From NCBI GenBank assembly GCA_902776365.1, contig CACYPU010000001.1, forward strand, positions 1-64,000: a DNA stretch of 64,000 nucleotides, read 5' to 3'. The notes under the pieces were generated by a model that saw only the letters and a program-made list of their open reading frames with translations, did no database searches and had not been told where the DNA came from. How positions within the stretch are numbered: the first letter of the stretch is position 1; every line of letters begins with the position of its first letter. Below are positions 34,016 through 42,468 of this stretch, in pieces. The stretch is from an uncultured Bacteroidota bacterium (GTDB lineage Bacteria; Bacteroidota; Bacteroidia; Bacteroidales; P3). The translations under genes and the position numbers were made by a program.

Positions 34016-34804
34016 CTAGTCGAAGTCGAGGTATAAGGGCCAGTTATTTCTGAAGGTGTCGAGTTTGCCTTTGTCGAGGGTGAAAGAGACTGTTTGGTCG
34101 GCTCCGGCTTCAGCCTCGGTCAAGGGAAGCCCTTTGTAGTCGATGAGGGCGCTGTTGCCGGTGTATTTTCCTCCTACACCGTCGACACCGCTGCGGTTGC
34201 AGCCGAGCACATAGCATAGATTCTCGATAGCACGGGCTTTGAGTAAGGTTGTCCAGGCTTCGTGGCGGCTACCTGGCCAGTTGGCACAAACGAGCAATAA
34301 ATCATACTCCATGTTGTCGTTGCGGAGCCACCTGGGGAAGCGGAGGTCGTAGCAGACGGCGGGTTTAATGCGCCAGCCTTTGTATTCGAACACCTCGCGT
34401 CGGGTTCCTCGGCAGATGATGTTGTACTCGCCGCTGGGGCGGAAGGTGTGGGCTTTGTCGTAGTAGCCGAAGCTGCCGTCGGGGAAGACCCAATGGAGGC
34501 GGTTGTAGCATTTGTCGCCCTCACGGACAATCCATGTGCCGATGAACAAGATGTCGTATTGAGCGACCATGCGGCGAGCCCACTGCAGGGTAGGACCGTT
34601 CTGTTCCTCGGCCAATGCGGCCATGTGGTCGCCGAAGCCTGTGGTGAAGGTCTCGGGGACGACGAAGATGTCGGTGACTAGGGGAGTGCCAGGGATTGCA
34701 GGGGAGTGCAGGGAGGTGAGATTTTCTTCCACTCGACGGCGGTTGGCTTCGGGGTCTCCCCAGATGATGTCTTGCTGATAGAGGGTTATATGCAGCTCGT
34801 TCAT
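34016..34804 (-). CDS. Nitrilase-family amidase (omega-amidase-like)
   Basis: 262 residues. C-N hydrolase fold with Glu in FVVPETFTTGFG (about residue 52), Lys in YYDKAHTFRPSGE (about 118) and Cys in PAVCYDLRFPRW (about 154), the Glu-Lys-Cys triad. Similar YafV/omega-amidase enzymes hydrolyse 2-oxoglutaramate or small amides. Residues about 29-41 (SLHSPAIPGTPL) are coded by a degenerate GGGGAGTGCAGGG array. The stop abuts mutS2's start and its own start overlaps ribF by 4 bp, so it is the fourth gene of a tight operon. Confidence 0.9.
   Translation of the reverse strand: MNELHITLYQQDIIWGDPEANRRRVEENLTSLHSPAIPGTPLVTDIFVVPETFTTGFGDHMAALAEEQNGPTLQWARRMVAQYDILFIGTWIVREGDKCYNRLHWVFPDGSFGYYDKAHTFRPSGEYNIICRGTRREVFEYKGWRIKPAVCYDLRFPRWLRNDNMEYDLLLVCANWPGSRHEAWTTLLKARAIENLCYVLGCNRSGVDGVGGKYTGNSALIDYKGLPLTEAEAGADQTVSFTLDKGKLDTFRNNWPLYLDFD
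34680..34716 (-). repeat. In-frame GGGGAGTGC array in the nitrilase
   Basis: Plus-strand reading GGGGAGTGCCAGGGATTGCA, close to the GGAGTGCAAG family; translated from the minus strand as LHSPAIPGTPLV. Confidence 0.65.
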
Positions 34805-35733
34805 AGTTGGTAGCAGTTTTTGAGGTCTATTTGTAGTTGTTTTTTGAGGTCTTCGATGGAGTCGAAGTGTACGATGTCGCGGAGACGGTGGAGGAATTCG
34901 ACGGTGACGGTCTTTCCGTAGAGGTCGCCGTCGAAGTCAAGGAGATGGACTTCCAGCAGAGGTTTGTTGACGTCGAAAGTGGGTACGGGTCCTAGATTTG
35001 CCATGCCTAAAAAGTGGGTAGTGGGTAGTGGGTAGTGGGTAGTGGAAAGTTGTACGGCGTAGACGCCTTCCTTGGGGAGCATTTTGCGGGTGGAGGAGAG
35101 GTCGATGTTGGCGGTGGGGAAGCCGAGGGTGTGTCCCACGCCGCGGCCGTGCAACACCTTGCCTGTGATGGAATAGGGACGTCCAAGGAGTCTAGAGGTC
35201 TCCTCGACGATGCCGCTGGTGAGGCTTTCGCGGATACGGCTGGAACTGATGGGTTGGCCATCGAGGAGGAAGGGTTCGCCGCGGAGGAGGGTGAAGCCTA
35301 GCTCTTTGGCCAGGTTGGGCAGGCGGTCGAAGTCATCGTTGCTTTTGCTTCCGAAGCGGCTGTCATAACCTAGCAGGAGGCTGCGCATGTTCAGTTTGTC
35401 ATAAAGAATTCTTGCCATCTCGCAGGCCGAAAGTCCCGCCACTTCTCGGGTGAACGGTAGCATGGCGACATATTTGGCACCAGCCTCGAAGAGCAACCTC
35501 AGATGTTCGTCGGGGTCGTCGAGCCAGTATTCGCTATCGCGACGGCCGAGGATGAAGGAAGGATGAGCGGTGAGGGTTACTACGAGAGTGGGGAGTGGAT
35601 AGTGGGTAGTGGGTGGCATCTGTGACAACAGCTGCTGGTGGCCGCGGTGCACACCGTCGAACACACCCACCGTCACCGCTGTCTCTTCAACGATGGTGTC
35701 GATGGATCCGTGTATGTCGTAGAGTTGGAACAT
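34801..35733 (-). CDS. ribF: Bifunctional riboflavin kinase/FAD synthetase
   Basis: 310 residues. It phosphorylates riboflavin and adenylates FMN. N-terminal nucleotidyltransferase: VTVGVFDGVHRGHQQLL (about 20), with GYDSRFGSK and SSSRIRESL (about 170); C-terminal kinase: GHTLGFPTANI (about 205) and GVYAVQ, then VEFLHRLRDI. Two CCACTAC arrays are translated: PPTTHYPLPT near residue 40, in the loop after the first helix, and QLSTTHYPLPTTHF near 230, between two strands of the kinase barrel. Overlaps the nitrilase by 4 bp and abuts the outer-membrane protein gene. Confidence 0.95.
   Translation of the reverse strand: MFQLYDIHGSIDTIVEETAVTVGVFDGVHRGHQQLLSQMPPTTHYPLPTLVVTLTAHPSFILGRRDSEYWLDDPDEHLRLLFEAGAKYVAMLPFTREVAGLSACEMARILYDKLNMRSLLLGYDSRFGSKSNDDFDRLPNLAKELGFTLLRGEPFLLDGQPISSSRIRESLTSGIVEETSRLLGRPYSITGKVLHGRGVGHTLGFPTANIDLSSTRKMLPKEGVYAVQLSTTHYPLPTTHFLGMANLGPVPTFDVNKPLLEVHLLDFDGDLYGKTVTVEFLHRLRDIVHFDSIEDLKKQLQIDLKNCYQL
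35009..35050 (-). repeat. In-frame CCACTAC array in ribF, kinase part
   Basis: Five near-perfect 7-bp units (plus strand AGTGGGT) translated LSTTHYPLPTTHF. This is the longest and most regular copy of the family in the window. Confidence 0.9.
35588..35616 (-). repeat. In-frame CCACTAC array in ribF, N-terminal part
   Basis: Four 7-bp units translated PPTTHYPLPT. Confidence 0.85.
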
Positions 35734-36984
35734 TTAGTGCAACTTAATAGTGGGATAGAACGACAGGCTTACACCGACGGAGAACTGGTTGCGGTGGCCG
35801 TATTCCTGTGTGGTGCCGTCGGCGAAGGTGCCCGTGGAGGGCAGGTAGTGGTAGAGGGTGCCGTAAATCACCAGGTGGCATTTTCTGGGCCAGGTTGGGT
35901 AACTCTTCATCCAGCTGGCTTGCAGTGTCACCACTCGCGTGCGGTCGAAAGTCAGCCCGGCGGTGTTGGCCGAGAGGTTGCTAAAATGCCAGCTCCCCAG
36001 TAGGGGCACAAAGTCCTTGCCTTGCCAATAGCTAACGGACAACTTGTAGTTGAGGCCGTTGGTTACCGATAGTGCCGGGTAAATTCCCCAACCTTTGCTG
36101 AAAGGTATGGCGGCGTTGCCATGTTGGTGATACCACATCACGCGGCAGCTGAGGTCAACCATTTGCTCGCGAAAAGGTTTATTGACTCGCAAACCTGTGG
36201 AGAAGTTGAAGTTGTTGTTGATATTGTGGCTTACCGACATGTTCTGTCCTCCCTCATGCTGGACAATAAAATGCAGAGGAATGTATAATCCCCAATCCGC
36301 GTAGAAGGTTTGCAGGTCGCCGGAGAGGCCCGCTGTGAAGCGCTCGGGCACGGGGCTGCGATCCCAAATATATTCGCGCCAATCAGTCCACAAATCCAAA
36401 TTCGTCCAGATAAATGGAATCCCGGTAGGACCCTCGTATTTCAATTCGAAACCCGCTTCCGGGTCGCCTACCAGAGCTATCTCTTCGTTATAGAGTGGCC
36501 GTGGCAGTCCATGGCCGGAGGCATCGAGACTGCCTAGTGTCAGCTCCCATCGATTTGAGAGTTTCATCTTCACCTGCAACCACGGCAGGATGTGCATTGG
36601 GCGCGACACGCTGTCGTACAGTGGGTAGGCGTCATAGGATGTTACGGAGGGGTATTCACGGGCTCCCCAGTAGTGCAGCCAATGCAGGCCTCCCTTGAGA
36701 GTTACATCGTGATGGAGTTTCCACGCCACCTTGGGTTGCAGCACAAAGCCCGGCAGGGTGTAGCCGCTGATGCGGTCGCCGAAGTATTCGTTGTCGATGA
36801 AGAAGATGTTTCCTTCTGCCGACAGCCAAATCTCTTTGGACAGTTCGGCCTGGATTTCCTTGTCGATGCTGTCGAAGAAGTGGTCGGAAGTCTGCGCGTG
36901 GATGGGGTTAATGGGCAAAATAGGCTCAATTGGAAATAAACCCATTAAACCCATTAAACCTATTAAACCCAATAGTTTCTTCAT
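35734..36984 (-). CDS. Outer-membrane beta-barrel protein of unknown function
   Basis: 416 residues. The signal peptide (residues 1-31) is entirely made from two 9-bp repeats (GLIGLMGLMGLFPIEPILPI). The mature part is a long run of amphipathic beta strands (LHHDVTLKGGLHWLHYWG, YADWGLYIPLHFIVQHEGG, MVDLSCRVMWYHQHG) and ends QFSVGVSLSFYPTIKLH. It resembles capsule-assembly Wzi or similar barrels, but I cannot assign a family. The start overlaps the tlpA-like stop by 4 bp and its stop abuts ribF, so it is cotranscribed with both. Confidence 0.75.
   Translation of the reverse strand: MKKLLGLIGLMGLMGLFPIEPILPINPIHAQTSDHFFDSIDKEIQAELSKEIWLSAEGNIFFIDNEYFGDRISGYTLPGFVLQPKVAWKLHHDVTLKGGLHWLHYWGAREYPSVTSYDAYPLYDSVSRPMHILPWLQVKMKLSNRWELTLGSLDASGHGLPRPLYNEEIALVGDPEAGFELKYEGPTGIPFIWTNLDLWTDWREYIWDRSPVPERFTAGLSGDLQTFYADWGLYIPLHFIVQHEGGQNMSVSHNINNNFNFSTGLRVNKPFREQMVDLSCRVMWYHQHGNAAIPFSKGWGIYPALSVTNGLNYKLSVSYWQGKDFVPLLGSWHFSNLSANTAGLTFDRTRVVTLQASWMKSYPTWPRKCHLVIYGTLYHYLPSTGTFADGTTQEYGHRNQFSVGVSLSFYPTIKLH
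36905..36976 (-). repeat. 9-bp arrays forming a whole signal peptide
   Basis: Minus strand: four GGTTTAATG-type units (GLI GLM GLM GLF) followed by four CCNATTNNN units (PIE PIL PIN PIH). Both are 9-bp arrays. Confidence 0.8.
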
Positions 36985-38084
36985 TTCTTCAGGGCCTCTT
37001 TGATGGCTTCCTCGATGGCGGTGCCGCGGAGGCCGCGGGCGAGGATGGTACCATCGGGGCCGATGAGCATAATCTCGGGGATGCCGTTGACGCCATAGGT
37101 GTCGGTGGCGGTGAGGGTGCTGTCGACGAGCTGGGGGTAGGTGATGCCGAGGTCGGACATCACTTGCTCGTGGGCGGTCTTGCGGGCTTCGGCGTCGCCA
37201 CGCTCCCAGACGTTAAGGCCCACGATGACGAGGCCTTTGTTCCGGTATTTCTTCCACAGCGGCACGAGGTTGTCCTTGATCTCGGCGCGGCAGGGGCCGC
37301 ACCAGGAGGCGTAGAAGTCGACGAGCGCGAGCTTGCCGTCGATGAGGTCGCTCAGTTTGCTGTCAATGCCCTGGATGTCGGTATAGTGCTTGCCGGCGGA
37401 GGTGGCGTCAATGGCGCGCAGCTGCGCCAGTTTCTGCTGCACCTGCTTGTCGTTGGCCACCAGTGGGCTGGCGCTTTTGACGATGCTGTCGAACTGGCTG
37501 TAGGTGAAGGTGCCTTCCTTGGCGATGGTCCGCATGGCGTAGAGGCCCAGCAGGTTGTCGCCGTTCTGGTGGTAGAGGGTCCAGCAGCCGTCGAGCAGGC
37601 GTTTGACGCCCATCTCGTAGAGGCTGTCGAGTTTCTGCTCGACGGCGGCACGTGCTGCTGCGTTGGGGGCATTGTAGTACTCGGGGAGGAGTTCCTCCAT
37701 CTGGGCCTCGATTTCTTTTGTGTCGAGGTTCATGTTGAAGGCGTAGAACTTGTCGTTCAGCGGTGTTCCACCGAGGCTGTCGTATTTCACGACGATGGTG
37801 CCGGGTTCCACGAACAGTTCGGTCACCATTTCCTCGCGGGTCAGGAGGGTGGCAATCCAAGCGGTGTCAACGGTACCGGAGAAGGAGAATTTGCCGTCGG
37901 TGACGAGGGCGCTGTCTTTGGGGTTGCGCTGGTCCTCGATGTTGAAAAGATAGACCATCTTGCCGTCCAGCTCCTCGCCGACGGTACCGTTGATGGTGAA
38001 TTGGTTCGACTGGACGTTGCTGCCGCAGGCACCCAAAGTGGCGATAACTGCAACAGCACAAATCACTTGGAATACTTTGTTCAT
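36981..38084 (-). CDS. TlpA-like thioredoxin lipoprotein (DUF4369-type)
   Basis: 367 residues from the ATG at 38082-38084, chosen because it lies just after the promoter at 38111 and begins a lipoprotein signal (MNKVFQVICAVAVIATLGAC, Cys20). Residues about 30-110 fit the DUF4369 domain (NQFTINGTVGEELDGKMVYL), followed by a helical region and a C-terminal thioredoxin/TlpA domain with DFYASWCGPCRAE (CGPC about 263-266) and GVNGIPEIMLIGPDG. It probably reduces disulphides in periplasmic proteins or is involved in redox metabolism. First gene of the unit that ends with mutS2. Confidence 0.9.
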   Translation of the reverse strand: MNKVFQVICAVAVIATLGACGSNVQSNQFTINGTVGEELDGKMVYLFNIEDQRNPKDSALVTDGKFSFSGTVDTAWIATLLTREEMVTELFVEPGTIVVKYDSLGGTPLNDKFYAFNMNLDTKEIEAQMEELLPEYYNAPNAAARAAVEQKLDSLYEMGVKRLLDGCWTLYHQNGDNLLGLYAMRTIAKEGTFTYSQFDSIVKSASPLVANDKQVQQKLAQLRAIDATSAGKHYTDIQGIDSKLSDLIDGKLALVDFYASWCGPCRAEIKDNLVPLWKKYRNKGLVIVGLNVWERGDAEARKTAHEQVMSDLGITYPQLVDSTLTATDTYGVNGIPEIMLIGPDGTILARGLRGTAIEEAIKEALKK

Positions 38085-38110
38085 CTCTATACTATATAAA
38101 AATACGACTG

Positions 38111-38118
38111 CAAAAGTA
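38111..38118 (-). promoter_or_regulatory. -7 promoter element for the tlpA-ribF-mutS2 unit
   Basis: Minus-strand TACTTTTG, 26 bp upstream of the ATG at 38084. It drives five genes linked by overlaps or zero gaps. Confidence 0.7.
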
Positions 38119-38204
38119 CAACTTTTGCCCCACATGGCCAAATTTATTTTGATGGATACGTAATTTCTGCTTGCTGGGGAGTGAAGGAGGAGGGGGAAGG
38201 TGAG

Positions 38205-38258
38205 AGGTGCAAGTGGGGAGTGCGGGGAGTGCAAGGGAGTACTGGGGAGTACAAGACA
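38205..38258 (+). repeat. GGAGTGCAAG family array upstream of a wHTH fragment
   Basis: GGGAGTGC units and a variant GGGAGTAC, ending ACAAGACAA at 38251-38259. It immediately precedes the ATG at 38260, as if it had replaced the 5' part of the gene. Confidence 0.75.
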
Positions 38259-38259
38259 A

Positions 38260-38523
38260 ATGATGTTTTCTTTTATGCTGCGATGCATGAAGAGTGCCGT
38301 TGAGGAGATGCAGGAGAGTAACCAGAAAAGTAACCAGAAAAGTAACCAGAAAATACTCGCTGCCATGCATCGAGACCCTTCAGTTACCATCAAGGGGTTG
38401 CAGGACATCACTGGGCTCTCGGAAAGCGGCGTGAAGAAAGTCATCCGTCAGCTGCGTAGCGACGGCCTTGTCAGGCGCGTCGGTGGGGCCAAAGGCGGCC
38501 ATTGGGAAATAATTCAGAAATAA
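38260..38523 (+). CDS. Winged-helix fragment (AlbA/RecG-like C-terminus)
   Basis: 87 residues from the first ATG. After NQKSNQKSNQKILAAMHR (a tandem SNQK array at 38316-38357) comes a winged-helix DNA-binding domain: VTIKGLQDITGLSESGVKKV and LVRRVGGAKGGHWEII. This closely resembles the C-terminal wHTH of Bacteroidota Schlafen/AlbA-type ATP-binding DNA-binding proteins, which are several hundred residues long. The N-terminal domains are absent and the upstream sequence is a repeat array, so I read this as a decayed remnant or a stand-alone small DNA-binding protein. It has no obvious promoter of its own. Confidence 0.5.
   Translation: MMFSFMLRCMKSAVEEMQESNQKSNQKSNQKILAAMHRDPSVTIKGLQDITGLSESGVKKVIRQLRSDGLVRRVGGAKGGHWEIIQK
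38316..38357 (+). repeat. In-frame AGTAACCAGAAA array
   Basis: Three 12-bp units (AGTAACCAGAAA) translated SNQKSNQKSNQK before the winged helix. Similar Q/K-rich linkers are normal in this family, so it may be native. Confidence 0.6.
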
Positions 38524-38527
38524 TACG

Positions 38528-38535
38528 TATCTTTG
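38528..38535 (+). promoter_or_regulatory. Promoter-like -7 element in front of guaB, distal
   Basis: TATCTTTG followed by CAGTT. A second perfect -7 element (TACTTTTG, 38576-38583) lies 48 bp further on. Neither has a gene directly after it; guaB begins at 38807. They may be extra guaB promoters or relics of a lost gene. Confidence 0.4.
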
Positions 38536-38740
38536 CAGTTCAAAACTCACGCAAATAGGCTGCGCAGTGCAACTGTACTTTTGCAGCCGAAAACAACAAA
38601 AAAAAAGAAGTACAAAGTAGCGGTTTGACATCGTCCGAATGGGTGGGATTGTCGCTAGAAAAATATTCTTGCGGCTGTGGCTTGTTTTGCGTTGATTTTC
38701 AGTGGTTAATGGGTTGTTGTAAAAAAGATGTGATTTTTTC

Positions 38741-38772
38741 TTGTTTTATGTGGAAAAAAAGTCGTATTTTTG
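38741..38772 (+). promoter_or_regulatory. Promoter of guaB
   Basis: TTG at 38741-38743 and TATTTTTG at 38765-38772 are 21 bp apart; the ATG follows 34 bp later. Confidence 0.75.
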
Positions 38773-38806
38773 CAAATTAATTTCTTTGATAAAAAAACGC
38801 GTTAAT

Positions 38807-40279
38807 ATGTATACAGACACCACGAAATTCATCGGCGAAGGCCTTACTTACGACGACGTTCTGCTCGTCCCTGCCTATTCTGAAGTGCTGCCCCGCGAAG
38901 TCTCGGTAGCGTCGCGCTTTTCGAAGCGAATCACCCTCAACACCCCGCTTGTTTCGGCGGCCATGGACACTGTGACTGAGGCCGCTATGGCCATCGGTAT
39001 GGCTCAGGAAGGCGGTATCGGAGTGCTGCACAAGAATATGAGCATCGAGCGCCAGGCCAATGAGGTGCGCAAGGTGAAACGTGCCGAGAACGGCATGATT
39101 ATCGACCCCGTGACCCTCAACAAGGACGCCCAGGTGAAGGACGCCCTGCACCTGATGGAGGAGTACGGCATCGGCGGCATTCCCATCGTGGATGAGAACA
39201 AGATGCTTATCGGAATGGTGACGAACCGCGACTTGCGTTTCGAGCGCGATATGGAGCGTCCGCTGAGTGAGATTATGATTACCAAGCTTATCACCACCCA
39301 TGTGGGAACCACCTTCGCCGAAGCCACCGATATCCTGCAGCAGCACAAGATTGAGAAACTCCCGGTGGTGAACGACGAGGGCCAGTTTATGGGCCTCATC
39401 ACCTACCGCGATATTATGAAGACCAAGGAGCGTCCCAATGCCTGCAAGGACAAGGCTGGACGTCTGAGAGTGGCTGCCGGCGTGGGCATCACGCCCGACA
39501 TGATGGACCGCGTGGATGCGCTGGTGAAGGCTGGCGCTGACGCCATCGTCATCGACACCGCCCACGGTCACAGTATCCGTGTGGTGGAAGCGCTGAAGAA
39601 AGTGAAGAACACCTATAAGGATATCGACGTGGTGGTGGGCAACATCGCCACCGGCGAGGCCGCCCTGATGCTGGCCGAGGCCGGTGCCGACGCCATCAAG
39701 GTGGGTATCGGACCGGGTTCCATCTGTTCGACGCGTATCGTGGCCGGCATCGGCGTGCCGCAGCTCACCGCTGTGTGCGAGGTGTGCGGTGCCCTGAAGC
39801 AGAAGGGATACGACGTGCCTGTCATCGCCGACGGCGGCATCCGCTACAGCGGTGACATAGTGAAAGCCATTGCCGCAGGTGCCAGCAGCATTATGGTGGG
39901 CAGCCTGGTGGCTGGCGTGGACGAGGCTCCCGGTGAGACCATCATCTTCGAAGGCCGCAAGTTCAAGAGCTACCGAGGCATGGGCTCGCTGGAGGCCATG
40001 CAGAGCGGCTCGAAAGACCGCTACTTCCAGGACAAGGAGACCGACGCCAAGAAGCTGGTGCCGGAAGGTGTGGTGGGACGAGTGCCCTACAAGGGAACGC
40101 TGAGCGAGGTGCTCTACCAGATGGTGGGCGGCCTGAAGGCCGGCATGGGCTACACCGGCAGCCGCACCATCGGCGACCTGCAGCAGGCCAAGTTTATCCG
40201 TATCACCGCTGCCGGACGCACCGAGAGTCACCCGCACGACATTGCCATCACCCGCGAGGCACCGAACTATTCGAGATAA
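38807..40279 (+). CDS. guaB: Inosine-5'-monophosphate dehydrogenase
   Basis: 490 residues from the ATG at 38807 ([29 protein letters not shown] split by family: GLTYDDVLL is the IMPDH N-terminal motif); the longer frame covers the promoter. It oxidises IMP to XMP, the committed step to GMP. Two CBS domains (about 90-205) sit inside the TIM barrel, the catalytic Cys is in [11 protein letters not shown] (about 306), and the flap has GRVPYKG and AGMGYTGS. It is the first gene of the plus-strand run to panB, although a 44-bp repeat-like gap separates it from the PPIase at 40324. Confidence 0.97.
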   Translation: MYTDTTKFIGEGLTYDDVLLVPAYSEVLPREVSVASRFSKRITLNTPLVSAAMDTVTEAAMAIGMAQEGGIGVLHKNMSIERQANEVRKVKRAENGMIIDPVTLNKDAQVKDALHLMEEYGIGGIPIVDENKMLIGMVTNRDLRFERDMERPLSEIMITKLITTHVGTTFAEATDILQQHKIEKLPVVNDEGQFMGLITYRDIMKTKERPNACKDKAGRLRVAAGVGITPDMMDRVDALVKAGADAIVIDTAHGHSIRVVEALKKVKNTYKDIDVVVGNIATGEAALMLAEAGADAIKVGIGPGSICSTRIVAGIGVPQLTAVCEVCGALKQKGYDVPVIADGGIRYSGDIVKAIAAGASSIMVGSLVAGVDEAPGETIIFEGRKFKSYRGMGSLEAMQSGSKDRYFQDKETDAKKLVPEGVVGRVPYKGTLSEVLYQMVGGLKAGMGYTGSRTIGDLQQAKFIRITAAGRTESHPHDIAITREAPNYSR

Positions 40280-40285
40280 TAAATA

Positions 40286-40323
40286 AGAGTTAGGAGTTAA
40301 GAATTAAGATTTAAAAATTAAGA
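40286..40323 (+). repeat. GAGTTAAGAATTAAG array after guaB
   Basis: Degenerate 7-8-bp units (AGTTAGG, AGTTAAG, AATTAAG, ATTTAAA, AATTAAG) fill the whole gap between guaB and the next ATG. A similar array lies at 61912. Confidence 0.65.
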
Positions 40324-42468
40324 ATGAAAGTGATCAGTAGTCAACGGTCAGTGGTCAGAGGCTTGCGCATGTTTATTTGCGTCAGCATAATTTTCCATTT
40401 TCCATTTTCAATTTTCAATTCGGTATCGGCCCAGGGGAGTGATCCGGTGATTCTGGAGGTGGGAGGACAGCAGATACGTGAGTCGGAGTTTATGCGTGAC
40501 TTCCGGATGTCGGCGGGCGAGAGTGCCCTCGGGTCGGGAAAGTCGCAGGCCGAGAAGAGCAAGGCCCTTGCTGAATATGCCGAACTCTATGCCAACTTCC
40601 GTGCCAAGCTTCTGGATGCCAAAACTTTGGGACTGGACACGGCCTCGACGCTGAGGTACGAACTAGCCAACTATCGCCACGACCTTGCAGCGCCCTACCT
40701 GATTGACTCGGTGATGCTCATGAACATCCTTCACGAGGCCTATGAGCGCAACCGGTATGCCCTTCACACGGCACATATCCTGGTGAAGGTGTCTTTGGAT
40801 GCATCGCCAGAGGACACTTTGGCGGCTTACAACCATTGCATGGAGTTGCGCAAGCGTATCGTGGGCGGTGAGGATTTCATGGCAGTGGCCATTGAAGAGG
40901 CTCAGCGTGCCAATCCCCGCAGTCCTGTGAAGCCCAACGAAGGGGAACTCTCTTATTTTTCTTCCTTCGCGATGGTGTATCCCTTTGAGTCGGCCGCCTA
41001 TGCCCTTGAGCCAGGCGAGGTGAGCATGCCCGTCCGCACGCGCTACGGCTATCATCTGATTAAGCTTTTCGACCGTGTGGAGATGTACGGCAAGGTGACG
41101 CTGCAGCATATCTGGCTCCGCGGCAGCGACAAGCAGCATGCCATCGGACGTATGTATGAAAACCTTTTGAATGGCACTCCTTTCGAGATTGTGGCGCGTC
41201 AGAGCGACGACGAGTCGACGGCGCAGCAGGGTGGCTACATCAGCGACGCCATGCTTGCCCAGCTCCCCCAGGAGTATGTCAAGGTTCTCAGTGGTCTGAA
41301 GGAGGGTGAGGTGTCGCGTCCGTTCCTATCGCGCTATGGATGGCATATCGTGAAGTTGGTTAAGAAAGACACATTGCCTCCATTCGAGTCGATGGTGCCC
41401 TACTATAAACAAAAGATGGTGCGTGACCAGCGTGGCGATGCTTCCCGCAAGTCGTTCGCCGCCTCAACCCGCAAGAAATACGGTATTGTCGACCTCACCG
41501 TCACTCCTGTCAAACAGCCGCAGGGCAAAGGCAAAGGTAAGAAGGCCAAGAAGCAGCCCGAGGTGATGATGGCCACGTTGGATGCGGTGACCGCTATTGT
41601 CAATGACTCCATCTTCCGCGGCGAGTGGCGTTTCCGCGACACGGCGCTGCATGACGTGACCCCCTTGGTGACGATTCCGGGAGGCGAGTACACGACGTTG
41701 GATTTTGCCCGTTATATCCGCAAGAACCAGCGTACCAAGTCCCGTTGCGACAAGGGATACCTTATCCGTACCTATTATGACGATTTCCTCGACAGCATCA
41801 GCATCGCCTATGCCGACAGCCAGCTGGAGAAGGAATACCCCGACTTTGCCGAGCTTGTCGACGAGTACCGCAGGGGTCTCATCATTTTCGACTATAACGA
41901 GAAGAAAATCTGGACAGCCGCCATCGAGGACAGCGTGGGCTTTGCTGCGTTCTATGCCCGCGAGAGTGCTAAGAAGAGCATGCAGAATCCTGAGGACTCC
42001 ATATATTTTTGGCGTACGCGTGCGCGCGTGGTGGTTCTCCATGTTGCCGACAGTTTGGCTTTGGAGCCTGGCAAAGCCGTGAAGCTGATGCGCAAGGCTC
42101 TTGACAAGAATCTGTCCTCATCCGCCATGCAGGAGATGCTTCTCGAGAAACTGAACCGCAAGAAGCTCCGTGTCCCCAATGCCGAGCCTGTCACCGTGAC
42201 TGTCGACCAGGTGGAGAAGAACCACCAGTCGGTTCTCGCTGACGACATGTGGCAGAGGGGCGTCTATGCTGTGTCTGACGGTAATATGGGCTACCGAGTC
42301 CTGGTGGTCCAGAGCATTATCGACCCCTGCTTGAAAAGCCAGCTGGAGGCCCGAGGCTACTACTTGAGCGGATGGCAGAACGAATATGAGCAGAACCTTT
42401 GCAAATCATTGCGTGCCAAATACAAGGTGAAGATTCATTATGATGCGCTCGGCAAGATACGCTATTAG
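40324..42468 (+). CDS. Periplasmic peptidyl-prolyl isomerase/chaperone (SurA-like, large)
   Basis: 714 residues. The start is uncertain: residues 1-15 (VISSQRSVVRG) come from a TCAGTGG-type array, and the signal peptide begins at a second Met (MFICVSIIFHFPFSIFNSVSAQ, itself coded by TTTTCCA/TTTTCAA units). The mature part has a SurA N-domain (ILEVGGQQIRESEFMRDF) and two PpiC rotamase domains (about 135-240, HTAHILVKV, and 250-360, LQHIWLRG), then a long helical C-terminal part. It probably folds outer-membrane proteins. The next gene overlaps its end by 29 bp. Confidence 0.85.
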   Translation: MKVISSQRSVVRGLRMFICVSIIFHFPFSIFNSVSAQGSDPVILEVGGQQIRESEFMRDFRMSAGESALGSGKSQAEKSKALAEYAELYANFRAKLLDAKTLGLDTASTLRYELANYRHDLAAPYLIDSVMLMNILHEAYERNRYALHTAHILVKVSLDASPEDTLAAYNHCMELRKRIVGGEDFMAVAIEEAQRANPRSPVKPNEGELSYFSSFAMVYPFESAAYALEPGEVSMPVRTRYGYHLIKLFDRVEMYGKVTLQHIWLRGSDKQHAIGRMYENLLNGTPFEIVARQSDDESTAQQGGYISDAMLAQLPQEYVKVLSGLKEGEVSRPFLSRYGWHIVKLVKKDTLPPFESMVPYYKQKMVRDQRGDASRKSFAASTRKKYGIVDLTVTPVKQPQGKGKGKKAKKQPEVMMATLDAVTAIVNDSIFRGEWRFRDTALHDVTPLVTIPGGEYTTLDFARYIRKNQRTKSRCDKGYLIRTYYDDFLDSISIAYADSQLEKEYPDFAELVDEYRRGLIIFDYNEKKIWTAAIEDSVGFAAFYARESAKKSMQNPEDSIYFWRTRARVVVLHVADSLALEPGKAVKLMRKALDKNLSSSAMQEMLLEKLNRKKLRVPNAEPVTVTVDQVEKNHQSVLADDMWQRGVYAVSDGNMGYRVLVVQSIIDPCLKSQLEARGYYLSGWQNEYEQNLCKSLRAKYKVKIHYDALGKIRY
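40331..40422 (+). repeat. Two arrays in the N-terminus of the PPIase
   Basis: 40331-40361 has TCAGTAG, TCAACGG, TCAGTGG, TCAGAGG (7 bp, translated SSQRSVVR). 40391-40422 has TTTTCCA and TTTTCAA units translated FHFPFSIFNS in the signal peptide. Confidence 0.75.

Noticed and set aside
38316-38357. SNQK array as another member of the dispersed repeat system
   Set aside because: Its unit is 12 bp (a multiple of 3) and Q/K-rich linkers are usual in this protein family, so it may be a normal linker.
38777-40237. 486-residue minus-strand frame opposite guaB
   Set aside because: Shadow of guaB; the guaB motifs on the plus strand are complete.
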